Shown: piece by piece, positions 48,406 to 57,402 of the stretch
Layout of the letters: every line of letters starts with the position of its first letter
How positions within the stretch are numbered: the first letter of the stretch is position 1
DNA from: Saprospiraceae bacterium
GTDB lineage: Bacteria > Bacteroidota > Bacteroidia > Chitinophagales > Saprospiraceae
Direction of reading: 5' to 3'
Assembly: GCA_016710585.1 (NCBI GenBank)
Contig: JADJVN010000004.1
Coordinates: 1-64,000 of the forward strand
Length of the DNA stretch: 64,000 nucleotides
Notes under the pieces: model-generated
Told to the model about the DNA's origin: nothing
Seen by the model: only the letters and a program-made list of their open reading frames with translations
Databases searched by the model: none
Translations under genes and position numbers: made by a program

Positions 48406-48951
48406 TTATCTGTTGGGTTGGTTATAGTTTGATCTCCTCACCAATTTTACTTGCCAAGGACTATTGCCATATTTCTCTTCACCAATAAGGATCATAGCAT
48501 CAGGATCCACTTTTATTCTCCAAAGTGAAGAACTGTCTTTAAGTGCAGATCTCATTTCAATCTGAGTGCTTACTTGATCGTAGGTATAGCGACCTTTGTC
48601 GATTAGATTTTCTGCTATCCCATATTCAAATTCTCCATTCTCTTTTAGATCAAGCCATGTCTTTTCAAAAGGGATAGGCTTGTTTTCTGATTTAGATGGA
48701 TTTATTGCTGCATAAAATAACCACAGTGAATCTGTGATCATAAGATATGGTTTCTGAGTTTGACTTCTCTTGATAAACTCGTCATCAAGTTTTCCATAAG
48801 TAGTCCTTGAGACTGTATTAGCGGGAATTGTATTTTTTGGCGTCTCCTTGACGGCATTGGAGGAAGTATCAGATGATTGCTTCACTTTTTCAGTCTTACA
48901 GGCTATGAATAGACTGAAACTTAGAATTGTACAAAATAAATTGAATTTCAT
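48406..48951 (-). CDS. Lipoprotein of unknown function
   Basis: The 181-residue product has a lipoprotein signal (LSFSLFIACKTEK), a low-complexity Ser/Thr/Pro linker to about residue 50 and a small beta-rich domain with SLWLFYAAINPSKSENKPIP, FEYGIAENLIDKGRYTYD and SSLWRIKVDPDAMILIGEEK. The pattern, predicting a result of a reading compared with a calculation (GRYTY, then W-rich strand), is reminiscent of lipocalin-like domains, but I do not recognise a family. The gene is divergent from tilS with only 17 bases between start codons. Confidence 0.65.
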   Translation of the reverse strand: MKFNLFCTILSFSLFIACKTEKVKQSSDTSSNAVKETPKNTIPANTVSRTTYGKLDDEFIKRSQTQKPYLMITDSLWLFYAAINPSKSENKPIPFEKTWLDLKENGEFEYGIAENLIDKGRYTYDQVSTQIEMRSALKDSSSLWRIKVDPDAMILIGEEKYGNSPWQVKLVRRSNYNQPNR

Positions 48952-48968
48952 TTTTAATTTCGCTTTTG

Positions 48969-50285
48969 ATGAACAATATATTGCGCAAAAGTATAGAGAA
49001 TCAACAGATATTTACAAGAAATCATAAATTATTAGTTGCAGCAAGTGGGGGAAAAGACTCTATGGTGCTATGTCATTTACTGTTTTCAATGGAGTTTAAT
49101 ATTAGTTTAATTCATGTAAACTACCATTTGAGAGGGGAGGAATCTGATACAGAAGCCCTTTTGGTCGAAACTTGGGCAAATGACAGGAAATTAAAGTTTT
49201 TTAAAAAGAATGTATTTATTGATCCTAATTCGGCAAACAGACAAGAGTTGGCAAGAAATATTAGATATGAATTCTTTGATCAAATAAGAGAAGAATATAA
49301 TTATGACTACATTCTTACTGCTCACCATGAAGCAGATTTAATCGAAACATTTTTTATTAATTTAAATCGGGGCTCTGGCTTGAGAGGTTTGAAGTCGATT
49401 AGGTATCAAAATGGTTTTCGTATTAGACCGCTTATTCACATTTCTCAAAGTGCAATCTTGACTTACCTCAAAGAGCATAAAGTCCCTTATCATGAGGATT
49501 CTTCTAATTTAAAAAATATTTATAGTCGCAATTATTTGCGCAACGAAGTTATTCCATTATTGGAAAAGCGATTCCCACAGTTTCAAAAGAATGCTCATCA
49601 AAGTATCCAATATTTGCAGGAGTTAAGTGAATATATGATAGCGCAAGAAAAATTATGGGAAACTTCACATGTATTTTACATGGAGAATGAATACAAAATC
49701 CTAAAGCCAAATTTACAAAATAAAATTCTCTTCTCTTCTTGGTTGAGTCGATTCGGTTTTCATCATGATCAAATTCAAGATATTCTAAATGGCATGACTG
49801 CGGTGGGTAATCAATATTTTTCTAAAGATCATTATCAACTACTTATAGACCGAGATTATTTATTAATGTCTCAATCAAAATCTTTTCAGAATGGAATAAA
49901 ACATGTAATTAATATTCAAGAAGAAATCACGATCAAATTGCCAAATGGATCAATTCGTTTTTTACCAGATACAGATATTCCTTCCCCAGAAGAACTTAGG
50001 AGTGATCCAACTAAAGTTTATTTTGACAATGATTTAATTCATGAGCAATTAATCATTCGTTCTTGGCTTCCGGGGGACTTTATTAGACCATTGGGAATGA
50101 ATGGTAAAAAGAAAAAACTGCAGGACATTTTTACAGACCAAAAAATAGACAGAAACAGTAAATCAGATATTTTGGTAGTCCAACATCAGGATGATATTAT
50201 ATGGATAGTTGGCCATACCCTAAGTGAAAAATATAAAATAACGGAGAAGTCAACTCGGGCCTTTAGGATCATTTTCTCAAAATAG
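48969..50285 (+). CDS. tilS: tRNA(Ile)-lysidine synthetase
   Basis: TilS converts C34 of the CAU-anticodon tRNA-Ile to lysidine, so the tRNA reads AUA. The N-terminal PP-loop ATPase motif VAASGGKDSMVLCHLL, the family motif HVNYHLRGEESDTE, TAHHEADLIETFFINLNRGS and the C-terminal domain GDFIRPLGMNGKKKKLQDIF are all present over 438 residues. ATG 48969 is the start. It is an essential gene and appears intact. It is convergent with rbfA, with 16 bases between. Confidence 0.95.
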   Translation: MNNILRKSIENQQIFTRNHKLLVAASGGKDSMVLCHLLFSMEFNISLIHVNYHLRGEESDTEALLVETWANDRKLKFFKKNVFIDPNSANRQELARNIRYEFFDQIREEYNYDYILTAHHEADLIETFFINLNRGSGLRGLKSIRYQNGFRIRPLIHISQSAILTYLKEHKVPYHEDSSNLKNIYSRNYLRNEVIPLLEKRFPQFQKNAHQSIQYLQELSEYMIAQEKLWETSHVFYMENEYKILKPNLQNKILFSSWLSRFGFHHDQIQDILNGMTAVGNQYFSKDHYQLLIDRDYLLMSQSKSFQNGIKHVINIQEEITIKLPNGSIRFLPDTDIPSPEELRSDPTKVYFDNDLIHEQLIIRSWLPGDFIRPLGMNGKKKKLQDIFTDQKIDRNSKSDILVVQHQDDIIWIVGHTLSEKYKITEKSTRAFRIIFSK

Positions 50286-50301
50286 GAATGAATATTTGTG
50301 T

Positions 50302-50679
50302 TTATGCTTTTAGGTCAAATGGGTTGCTTTGTTGATTTATTTTTTTAAAGAGATCATCCATTTTATACACTTCATCCAAAGTATCATCCAGATATAATTT
50401 GAATTCTGGCATGACCCTCATTTGTTTTTTAATCTTGCTATAAAGTGATTGCTTCAGACGATGGTATTGTTCTTCCAATTCTAGTATTGGTTCCTGTTTA
50501 TTTTCAGTATTATATATACTCAGATAAATTTTGGCCAATTGAAGATCCGAACTCATTTTTACAGTGGTAACGGTCACCAAGACTTTTTGTCCATAGATAT
50601 ATTTTCCTTCTTCAGAGAGAACAGTGCTAAAATTTCTTCTTATCAGTTCGGCTATTTGTTTTTGGCGTATGGATTCCAT
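50302..50679 (-). CDS. rbfA: Ribosome-binding factor A
   Basis: RbfA binds the 30S subunit and helps 16S rRNA 5' end maturation. The KH-like fold is recognisable: MESIRQKQIAELIRRNFS at the start, VTVTTVKMSSDLQLAKIYLS in the middle and RVMPEFKLYLDDTLDEV at the end. I choose ATG 50679 (125 residues, family-typical); the frame is open to 50757 but those 26 residues are not part of the family. Confidence 0.9.
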   Translation of the reverse strand: MESIRQKQIAELIRRNFSTVLSEEGKYIYGQKVLVTVTTVKMSSDLQLAKIYLSIYNTENKQEPILELEEQYHRLKQSLYSKIKKQMRVMPEFKLYLDDTLDEVYKMDDLFKKINQQSNPFDLKA

Positions 50680-50856
50680 AGTAATAGTAAATGAAAAAAG
50701 CAACTTTTTGTTGATATTTATTAAAATTTGTAAAACAGATTTATAGCCATTTTTCACTATATATTATAATAACTTGTTGTCCATAAATTGATTATTTGTA
50801 ATTTATAATAGGTTAATTATTTTCATAATATGTTGCATCACATTAGATTACCACCG

Positions 50857-50877
50857 TTATCCACATTATGTGGATAA
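50857..50877. promoter_or_regulatory. Inverted pair of perfect DnaA boxes
   Basis: TTATCCACA (50857-50865) and TGTGGATAA (50869-50877) are both exact matches to the classical DnaA-box nonamer, facing each other across TTA, so that the whole 21 bases is a near-perfect palindrome. It lies 245 bases upstream of the nrdB start. DnaA boxes regulate nrdAB in E. coli; a similar link is plausible here but not shown. Confidence 0.65.
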
Positions 50878-51067
50878 TTTGACTAGCACTATGGTAAGAA
50901 TTCGTTCTATTTTTACAATCATATTAAGTATTTTGTTAATATGTAAATATTGCTTCAAAAGTGAAGTGAATTGATGTGTAAATGAACTAAATCAATCGTT
51001 TATATATTTTTAAAAAAAATATATCAAAAAATTTGTTATATATCTTCGGTAAGTTTTTGAAAAAAAC

Positions 51068-51075
51068 TATCTTTG
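51068..51075 (+). promoter_or_regulatory. Candidate -7 box of the nrdB-nrdA operon
   Basis: TATCTTTG matches TAnnTTTG and is 46 bases before the nrdB ATG. The TTTG at 51056-51059 is too close to be a -33 element, and TTG 51033-51035 is too far, so only the -7 element is assigned. Confidence 0.4.
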
Positions 51076-51121
51076 CAATCCGAATGTAATTTAAACCAAC
51101 CAAATTTAAAAAGAATATAAA

Positions 51122-52102
51122 ATGAACCAACTGCATGAACCAATTTTAGTCGATAATCCTGGCCGTTTTGTATTATTTCCTATTCAACACCATGATATTT
51201 GGGAATTTTATAAAAACTCGGAAGCTTGTTTTTGGACTGCAGAGGAAATCGATCTTCAAGCGGATCTTGTAGATTGGAATAACAAATTAAATGATGACGA
51301 GAGACATTTTATAAAACATGTTTTAGCTTTTTTTGCTGCAAGTGATGGTATCGTGAATGAAAATCTTGCAGAAAATATGGTTCGTTCTGTTCAATTCACT
51401 GAAGCCAAATTTTTCTATGGTTTTCAAATCATGATGGAGAATATTCATTCGGAAACCTATTCCTTGCTTATTGATACATATATTAAGGATAATGTCGAGA
51501 AATCAAAATTATTCAATGCCATAGATACTATGGATTGTGTTAAATTGAAAGCTGAATGGGCATTGAGATGGATCAGCAACGGCAATTTTGTGGAGCAGTT
51601 GATCGCGTTTGCTGCTGTTGAAGGGATCTTTTTTAGCGGTTCTTTTTGTTCTATTTTTTGGTTAAAAAAGCGAGGTTTGATGCCTGGACTTTCTTTTTCA
51701 AATGAGCTTATCTCAAGAGATGAAGGGATGCATTGTGATTTTGCCTGTTTACTATATAATAAACATATCGTAAATAAATTATCTAAGGATAAACTACAAT
51801 CGATTATTACCGAAGCAGTAGAAATCGAGAAGCAATTCGTTACGGATTCAATTCCTGTAGCTCTTATAGGTATGAATGCGGATATGATGTGTGAGTATAT
51901 CGAATTTGTAGCGGATCGACTTTTAGTAGCTCTAGGAAACCCAAAAGTATATAATTCAGAAAACCCTTTTCCATGGATGGATTTGATATCCATGAGAGGT
52001 AAAACCAATTTTTTTGAAAAGCGGGTAGGAGACTATCAGAAAGCAGGAGTGACGACCGGAGCACACGAGCAAAAGGTATTCTCCATTGATGAAGATTTTT
52101 AA
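51122..52102 (+). CDS. nrdB: Class Ia ribonucleotide reductase, beta subunit
   Basis: NrdB holds the diiron-tyrosyl radical cofactor. The 326-residue protein is of the type close to eukaryotic R2: FWTAEEIDLQADL, the ligand and radical segment MMENIHSETYSLLIDTYI (Glu, His and the radical Tyr), the second ligand set in FAAVEGIFFSGSF and SRDEGMHCDFACLL, and the C-terminal FSIDEDF tail that docks on the alpha subunit. All ligands are seen. nrdA follows after 41 bases. DnaA boxes lie upstream. Confidence 0.95.
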   Translation: MNQLHEPILVDNPGRFVLFPIQHHDIWEFYKNSEACFWTAEEIDLQADLVDWNNKLNDDERHFIKHVLAFFAASDGIVNENLAENMVRSVQFTEAKFFYGFQIMMENIHSETYSLLIDTYIKDNVEKSKLFNAIDTMDCVKLKAEWALRWISNGNFVEQLIAFAAVEGIFFSGSFCSIFWLKKRGLMPGLSFSNELISRDEGMHCDFACLLYNKHIVNKLSKDKLQSIITEAVEIEKQFVTDSIPVALIGMNADMMCEYIEFVADRLLVALGNPKVYNSENPFPWMDLISMRGKTNFFEKRVGDYQKAGVTTGAHEQKVFSIDEDF

Positions 52103-52143
52103 TTTTTTTTTACCCATTTTCAAATTTTTAAAAACCAAGTAAA

Positions 52144-54597
52144 ATGCAAGTCTTAAAACGTAATGGAAAGCGTGAGGATGTTAGTTTCGATAAAATTACA
52201 GCGAGAATTAAAAAACTTTGCTACGGATTAGATGCAAATTTTGTAGATTCTATTGAAATTTCTAAAAAAGTTATTCAGGGTATTTATGATGGTGTAACCA
52301 CAACAGAATTGGATAATCTGGCAGCAGAGACAGCAGCTTCTTTTGTTGCAGTCCATCCAGATTACGCACTTTTAGCAGCTAGAATAGCAGTGAGTAACTT
52401 ACATAAAAATACTAATAAGTCGTTTTCAGAAACAATGATTACGCTCTATGATTATGTCGATCAAAAAACTAATCAGAAAGCTGGTTTGATCAGCGATGAT
52501 ACTATAAAAATCGTAAGGAAATATTCTGATAAATTAAATTCATCAATCATTTATGATCGCGATTATAGTTTTGATTATTTTGGGTTTAAAACATTGGAAC
52601 GTTCATATCTTTTAAGAGCTGATGGAAAGGTAATAGAAAGACCTCAACACCTTTTGATGCGTGCTGCAATCGGAATTCATGGTGATGATATTACTTCTGC
52701 AATCGAGACATATAATCTTATGTCAGAAAAGTGGTTCATTCATGCTACACCAACCTTGTTCAATGCTGGAACGCCAAAGCCACAATTGTCTTCTTGTTTC
52801 CTGCTCTCTATGACTGATGATTCTATTAGTGGAATATTTGAAACATTGACACGATGTGCTAAAATTTCTCAGTCTGCGGGTGGCATAGGATTGAGCATCC
52901 ATAATGTTAGAGCAAAAGGAAGTTATATAAAAGGAACTGGCGGGACTTCAAATGGAATTATCCCCATGTTAAAAGTATTCAACGATACTGCAAGATATGT
53001 CGATCAAGGAGGAGGAAAGCGCAAAGGTGCTTTTGCTATATATCTCGAGCCTTGGCATGCTGACATAGAAGAATTCTTAGAGCTTAAGAAAAATCATGGA
53101 AAGGAAGAAATGAGAGCTCGTGATTTGTTTTATGCAATGTGGATACCAGATTTATTTATGAAGCGCGTAAAGGAAGATTCAACTTGGTCATTGTTTTGCC
53201 CAAATGAATCACCAGGATTATATGATTGTTATGGTGAAAAATTTGAAAAGTTATACCATGAATATGAGGCAAGTGGTAAGGCTAGAAAAGTAATTCAAGC
53301 GCGTGATTTATGGTTGAATATTATCGAAAGCCAAATAGAAACAGGCACGCCTTATATTTTATATAAAGATGCTTGTAACGAAAAGTCAAACCAAAAGAAT
53401 CTAGGTACAATTAGATCTTCAAATCTATGTACAGAGATTATTGAATATACTGCACCTGATGAAATTGCAGTATGTAATCTAGCATCAATCTCATTGTCAA
53501 AATTTGTTATTGATGGCACATATGATTTTAAGAAATTAGAAGAAGTAACTAGAGTTATTACAAGGAATCTCAATCGTATTATTGATATTAATTATTATCC
53601 AGTAGAGGAAGCAAGAAAATCGAACTTTAGACATAGACCTATTGGAATAGGGGTACAAGGACTGGCTGATGCATTTATTCTAATGCGTATGCCATTTGAT
53701 AGTGACGCGGCTAAGAAATTGAATCAAGAAATTTTTGAGACTATTTATTATGCTGCAATTAGCGAATCTTGTGAACTTGCAAAGAAAACAGGGGCATACG
53801 AAACTTTCCCTGGATCGCCCATGAGTCAAGGCATATTTCAGTTTGACATGTGGAATGTAACACCAACACCAAATCGATATGATTGGGAAGGACTTCGCAA
53901 TGAGGTCATAAGTCACGGAATAAAAAATAGTTTGTTACTCGCTCCGATGCCTACAGCATCGACATCTCAAATATTGGGAAATAATGAGTGTTTCGAGCCA
54001 TATACTTCAAACATATATACAAGAAGAACTTTATCTGGCGAGTATATCGTCGTGAATAAACATCTTCTTGAAGATTTGATCAAGCTTGGATTGTGGAATC
54101 AAAAAATGAAAGAGCAATTGATGGCTCAAAATGGCTCTATCATGAATATTCCAAGCATTCCATTGGAATTAAAAGAATTATATAAGACTGCCTATGAAAT
54201 TAGTCAAAGGGCCGTCATAGATATGAGTGCAGATAGAGGAGCATTTATTTGTCAGAGTCAGAGCTTGAATTTATTTGTGGAGAATGCCACTTTTGGAAAA
54301 TTATCATCAATGCATTTTCATGCTTGGCAAAAAGGGCTCAAGACTGGAATGTATTATTTGCGCACATCAGCTGCTGTAGATCCAATTAAGTTTACCTTAG
54401 GATCTGATCATCAACAAAAATTTGTCACGCAGACTGATGAGATAAGCAATCCTGAAGTAGAGATCATCAAATCAAGCCAACATCAGAATATTGTAAAGCA
54501 TGATGTCAAAGCAATGATTACTGCTGTAGTAGAAGCTGAGATCATAGAAGGACAGACTTGTACCATGGACGAAGGCTGCATTGTTTGTGGATCTTAA
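52144..54597 (+). CDS. nrdA: Class Ia ribonucleotide reductase, alpha subunit
   Basis: The 817-residue catalytic subunit has an N-terminal ATP-cone (QVLKRNGKREDVSFDKITAR) for overall activity control, the active-site cysteines in LSSCFLLSM, SSNLCTEIIEYTAPDEIAVC and NLASISL, the glycyl-free class I barrel with PMPTASTSQILGNNECFEPY, and the C-terminal redox pair in GCIVCGS. It reduces ribonucleoside diphosphates. Close to eukaryotic R1 in sequence, in line with its NrdB partner. Confidence 0.95.
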   Translation: MQVLKRNGKREDVSFDKITARIKKLCYGLDANFVDSIEISKKVIQGIYDGVTTTELDNLAAETAASFVAVHPDYALLAARIAVSNLHKNTNKSFSETMITLYDYVDQKTNQKAGLISDDTIKIVRKYSDKLNSSIIYDRDYSFDYFGFKTLERSYLLRADGKVIERPQHLLMRAAIGIHGDDITSAIETYNLMSEKWFIHATPTLFNAGTPKPQLSSCFLLSMTDDSISGIFETLTRCAKISQSAGGIGLSIHNVRAKGSYIKGTGGTSNGIIPMLKVFNDTARYVDQGGGKRKGAFAIYLEPWHADIEEFLELKKNHGKEEMRARDLFYAMWIPDLFMKRVKEDSTWSLFCPNESPGLYDCYGEKFEKLYHEYEASGKARKVIQARDLWLNIIESQIETGTPYILYKDACNEKSNQKNLGTIRSSNLCTEIIEYTAPDEIAVCNLASISLSKFVIDGTYDFKKLEEVTRVITRNLNRIIDINYYPVEEARKSNFRHRPIGIGVQGLADAFILMRMPFDSDAAKKLNQEIFETIYYAAISESCELAKKTGAYETFPGSPMSQGIFQFDMWNVTPTPNRYDWEGLRNEVISHGIKNSLLLAPMPTASTSQILGNNECFEPYTSNIYTRRTLSGEYIVVNKHLLEDLIKLGLWNQKMKEQLMAQNGSIMNIPSIPLELKELYKTAYEISQRAVIDMSADRGAFICQSQSLNLFVENATFGKLSSMHFHAWQKGLKTGMYYLRTSAAVDPIKFTLGSDHQQKFVTQTDEISNPEVEIIKSSQHQNIVKHDVKAMITAVVEAEIIEGQTCTMDEGCIVCGS

Positions 54598-54635
54598 TGA
54601 AAACTGATATTACTAATTTGTGTTATTGAAGTTTT

Positions 54636-55385
54636 CTACGAATTGAAAGCTTCAATAATCTCAATAAAATCAACAGGAATTAAACTGGCGCCACCAACTA
54701 GGACTCCATTGATATTTTCTTTTTTTGCAAATTCAGAAGCATTACTTGCTTTTACACTGCCCCCATATAAGATTTTAACTTGATCACTATTAGAATATTT
54801 TTCTGATAAAGTTTGACGTATGAAGGCATGCATCGCTTCTGCCTGATCTGATGTCGCAGTCTTGCCTGTACCTATAGCCCAAATTGGTTCGTATGCTATG
54901 ATAATTTTATCAAGATTTTCAAGATGATATAAGTCATTTTTTAACTGGTTCGAAACAAAAGTCTCTTCTTGCTTAGACTCGCGTGACTCAAGGTTCTCAC
55001 CGCAACAGTATATTACTTTTAGGCCTTTCTGCAATGCCAAAGAAATTTTTTGTGGAATAATTATATTTTCTTTTTCACTCATCATTCTACGCTCACTATG
55101 TCCTATAATAACATGTGTACAGCCTAGGTCTAAAAGCATATCAGCTGAAATTTCACCAGTATGTGCCCCAGATTCAAATTCAGACATATTTTGTGCGCCA
55201 AGATAAAATCCAGAAATAATTTTATTTGCTGAAATATTAGCCAGGTGTGTATATGGTGGACAAACTATTAAATCGGAATTTTTTTTCAAATAACTCATTA
55301 AAATTTCTGCAACCAAAGGTTTAGCTTGAGAAGGAAGTTTATTCATTTTCCAATTTGCAACAACTATATGTTTACTTGATGGCAT
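54636..55385 (-). CDS. tpiA: Triosephosphate isomerase
   Basis: This 249-residue TIM barrel has the substrate-binding VVANWKMNK, the catalytic His in VIIGHSERRMMSE, the catalytic Glu in IIAYEPIWAIGTGK and the phosphate loops KILYGGSVKASNA and NGVLVGGASL. It interconverts DHAP and glyceraldehyde 3-phosphate. It is the last gene of a minus-strand run mrp-pyrF-tpiA and is convergent with nrdA. Confidence 0.95.
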   Translation of the reverse strand: MPSSKHIVVANWKMNKLPSQAKPLVAEILMSYLKKNSDLIVCPPYTHLANISANKIISGFYLGAQNMSEFESGAHTGEISADMLLDLGCTHVIIGHSERRMMSEKENIIIPQKISLALQKGLKVIYCCGENLESRESKQEETFVSNQLKNDLYHLENLDKIIIAYEPIWAIGTGKTATSDQAEAMHAFIRQTLSEKYSNSDQVKILYGGSVKASNASEFAKKENINGVLVGGASLIPVDFIEIIEAFNS

Positions 55386-55414
55386 TTTGTAAAGTTTTTT
55401 TGTTAGAAAGATTT

Positions 55415-56227
55415 TTAAAAATAGTTCTCCATTATTTGTTGATAGTATTGTGTCTCTCTCTGTATATTTTTTTCAATTGAATTTTCAATTTGCTTTGGAT
55501 AAATGATGCTTCTGCCAACATTTATAAGTATACCACCAAATTTATTTTTACCAAATTGGATTGTCGATTCTAGGTCGCCACCTTGAGCTCCAATACCGGG
55601 CACTAATAAAAAATGATCAGGAAGAATATTTCGAATACTTTGTATTTTTTGGGGATGTGTTGCCCCAACAACAAACATCGCATGATCTGCATCGATGGCA
55701 TTGCCAAATTTTAATAACACTTCTTCATAGACATATCTTCCATTGGAAGTTTGGAGCATTTCAATATCCTCACTTCCTGGATTTGAAGTCAACCCCAATA
55801 TTATATTCCATTTTTCATCATACTGCATAAAGGGTTCTAAAGAATCTATGCCCATATAAGGATGCAAGGTGATCGCATCAGCTCCCAATCTTTCAAAAAA
55901 ATACTTGGCATACATTGCTGATGTATTACCAATATCAGCTCTTTTTGCATCTGCAATAAATAAACATTCCTTTGGAATAAATGCGGCGATTTCTTCAAGT
56001 TGTTCCCAGCCTTCTGGCCCTAGTGCTTCAAAAAAAGCAATATTCAATTTATATGCAATGGCTTGATTGATTGTATTTTCTACTATAGACCTAGAAAAGC
56101 TTACTAATGGTTTTTTGTCATTTTTAAATATTGCAGGAATTTTATCTATGTCAGGATCTATGCCAACACAAAGAAATGATTTTTTCTTTTTCATTTCTTT
56201 AAATAGAAATTTTCTATCCTTTTCCAT
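55415..56227 (-). CDS. pyrF: Orotidine 5'-phosphate decarboxylase (type 2)
   Basis: The 270-residue enzyme makes UMP. SFLCVGIDPDIDKIP at the start and the catalytic Lys-Asp set FIADAKRADIGNTSAMYAKY mark the long type 2 PyrF subfamily, with VPGIGAQGGDLE at the phosphate end. It starts 1 base before the mrp stop codon region and is 29 bases upstream of tpiA, so the three are an operon. Confidence 0.95.
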   Translation of the reverse strand: MEKDRKFLFKEMKKKKSFLCVGIDPDIDKIPAIFKNDKKPLVSFSRSIVENTINQAIAYKLNIAFFEALGPEGWEQLEEIAAFIPKECLFIADAKRADIGNTSAMYAKYFFERLGADAITLHPYMGIDSLEPFMQYDEKWNIILGLTSNPGSEDIEMLQTSNGRYVYEEVLLKFGNAIDADHAMFVVGATHPQKIQSIRNILPDHFLLVPGIGAQGGDLESTIQFGKNKFGGILINVGRSIIYPKQIENSIEKNIQRETQYYQQIMENYF

Positions 56228-56228
56228 G

Positions 56229-57320
56229 TTATTCTACATTAACCATTTTTGTTGGAGCAAATAATTTGTTACGCTCTTCGATTTTAAGGATTAATTGATT
56301 GCATATGCGCATAAATTCATTAGAAGAATCATCGCTTTCAAAAATAGATTTTTCGTTATCTGATCTTGCTCTAATGTCTTCGATTATTGGTAATTGACCT
56401 AAGACTGTAGATTTGGTATAATCTGCCAATCTTTTACCTCCATGTTGACCAAAGATAAAATATTTCTTATCTGGCATATCTGGTGGACAAAAGAAAGCCA
56501 TGTTTTCTACAATACCTAAGATAGGAACATTAATTTGTTCCATAGAGAACATGTTGGCAGCTTTGATGGCATCTATGACCGCAACTTGTTGTGGGGTGGT
56601 GACCATAACTACACCTGTCAATGGGATGGTTTGGACTAAAGTCAATTGGATATCTCCAGTTCCAGGCGGAAGATCGATAATCAAGTAATCCAATTCAGGC
56701 CAAGCTGTCTCTTGAAAAAACTGTTTTATAATTGCGGCAAGTCTTGGTCCCCTCAGAACGACAGCTTGTTCACTTTCGATGATATTTCCTAAGGAAATCA
56801 GAGATAGATTCTTAACTTGGATAGGCACTAACTTATGTCTACCACTTTCAGTTTCAACTTTTGGACGAAGCCCCTGTATCCCGAACATGGTAGGAATTGA
56901 TGGACCATATAAATCTGCATCCAACAAACCAACTCTAAATCCTAAATTCGATAAGTTTATTGCAATATTTGCTGAGACTGTAGATTTGCCGACCCCTCCT
57001 TTACCCGAAGCAACCGCGATAAAATTTTTAATCTGCGGAACGACAGAATTTGGCATCTCAGAAGAACTGGATTTTACTATGAAATGACCATTTAAAGATA
57101 ATTGTGGGAACTGAATTTGAAATTTTTCTATAATATCAAAATATAACTGCTCCTTAAATTCATATTTAGCATTGGGAACATGGATATTAAAATTCAAGCT
57201 ATTACCATTGATTTCAATATCCCGTATCATCTTAAGTTGAATAATATCTATGCCAGATTGAGGTTCCAAAACTTGTTTAAAACAATCCAATATAGCATTC
57301 ATATTAAAATTTTGATCCAT
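56229..57320 (-). CDS. Mrp/ApbC-type Fe-S cluster carrier P-loop ATPase
   Basis: An N-terminal degenerate MIP18/DUF59 domain (about residues 1-90) is followed by the Mrp ATPase with the deviant Walker A motif AVASGKGGVGKSTVSANIA, DADLYGPSIPTMFG and the Walker B DLPPGTGDIQLTL. The C-terminal metal motif of ApbC/Nbp35 (CPxC) is incomplete: FFCPPDMPDKKYFIFG keeps only the first Cys. Start may be ATG 57320 or 57302; the frame is open to 57392, but that part overlaps the divergent ribF region and is not family-like. Likely role is Fe-S cluster delivery. Confidence 0.85.
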   Translation of the reverse strand: MDQNFNMNAILDCFKQVLEPQSGIDIIQLKMIRDIEINGNSLNFNIHVPNAKYEFKEQLYFDIIEKFQIQFPQLSLNGHFIVKSSSSEMPNSVVPQIKNFIAVASGKGGVGKSTVSANIAINLSNLGFRVGLLDADLYGPSIPTMFGIQGLRPKVETESGRHKLVPIQVKNLSLISLGNIIESEQAVVLRGPRLAAIIKQFFQETAWPELDYLIIDLPPGTGDIQLTLVQTIPLTGVVMVTTPQQVAVIDAIKAANMFSMEQINVPILGIVENMAFFCPPDMPDKKYFIFGQHGGKRLADYTKSTVLGQLPIIEDIRARSDNEKSIFESDDSSNEFMRICNQLILKIEERNKLFAPTKMVNVE

Positions 57321-57402
57321 GTTTAATAATTTGATCGTTAAAAATAAACCAGAATACCTTAAGTTTGTTGCTAGATTCGTTATTAATACCATACAAAATT
57401 TA

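Larger units (their letters stand above)
50680..51121. other. 442-base AT-rich intergenic region upstream of nrdBA
   Basis: This divergent region between rbfA and nrdB has no ORF of note. It contains a perfect inverted pair of DnaA boxes (50857-50877), weaker DnaA-like nonamers such as TTGTCCATA near 50777, and a very AT-rich stretch at about 51000-51045 (runs such as TATATATTTTTAAAAAAAAT). The AT-rich tract plus DnaA boxes is the kind of layout seen at replication origins or in DnaA-controlled promoters. Confidence 0.5.

Noticed and set aside
50680..51121. Calling this region oriC
   Set aside because: Only one DnaA-box pair is perfect, there is no dnaA or dnaN nearby and skew cannot be computed here; kept as a regulatory finding only.
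51457..52008. 183-residue frame antisense to nrdB
   Set aside because: nrdB is a fully conserved enzyme in the other frame; the antisense product has no signal, domain or start context of its own.
54599..54636. GAAAACT / AGTTTTC inverted repeat between nrdA and tpiA as terminator
   Set aside because: The arms are 7 bp, AT-rich and 24 bases apart, with no T run; too weak to call.
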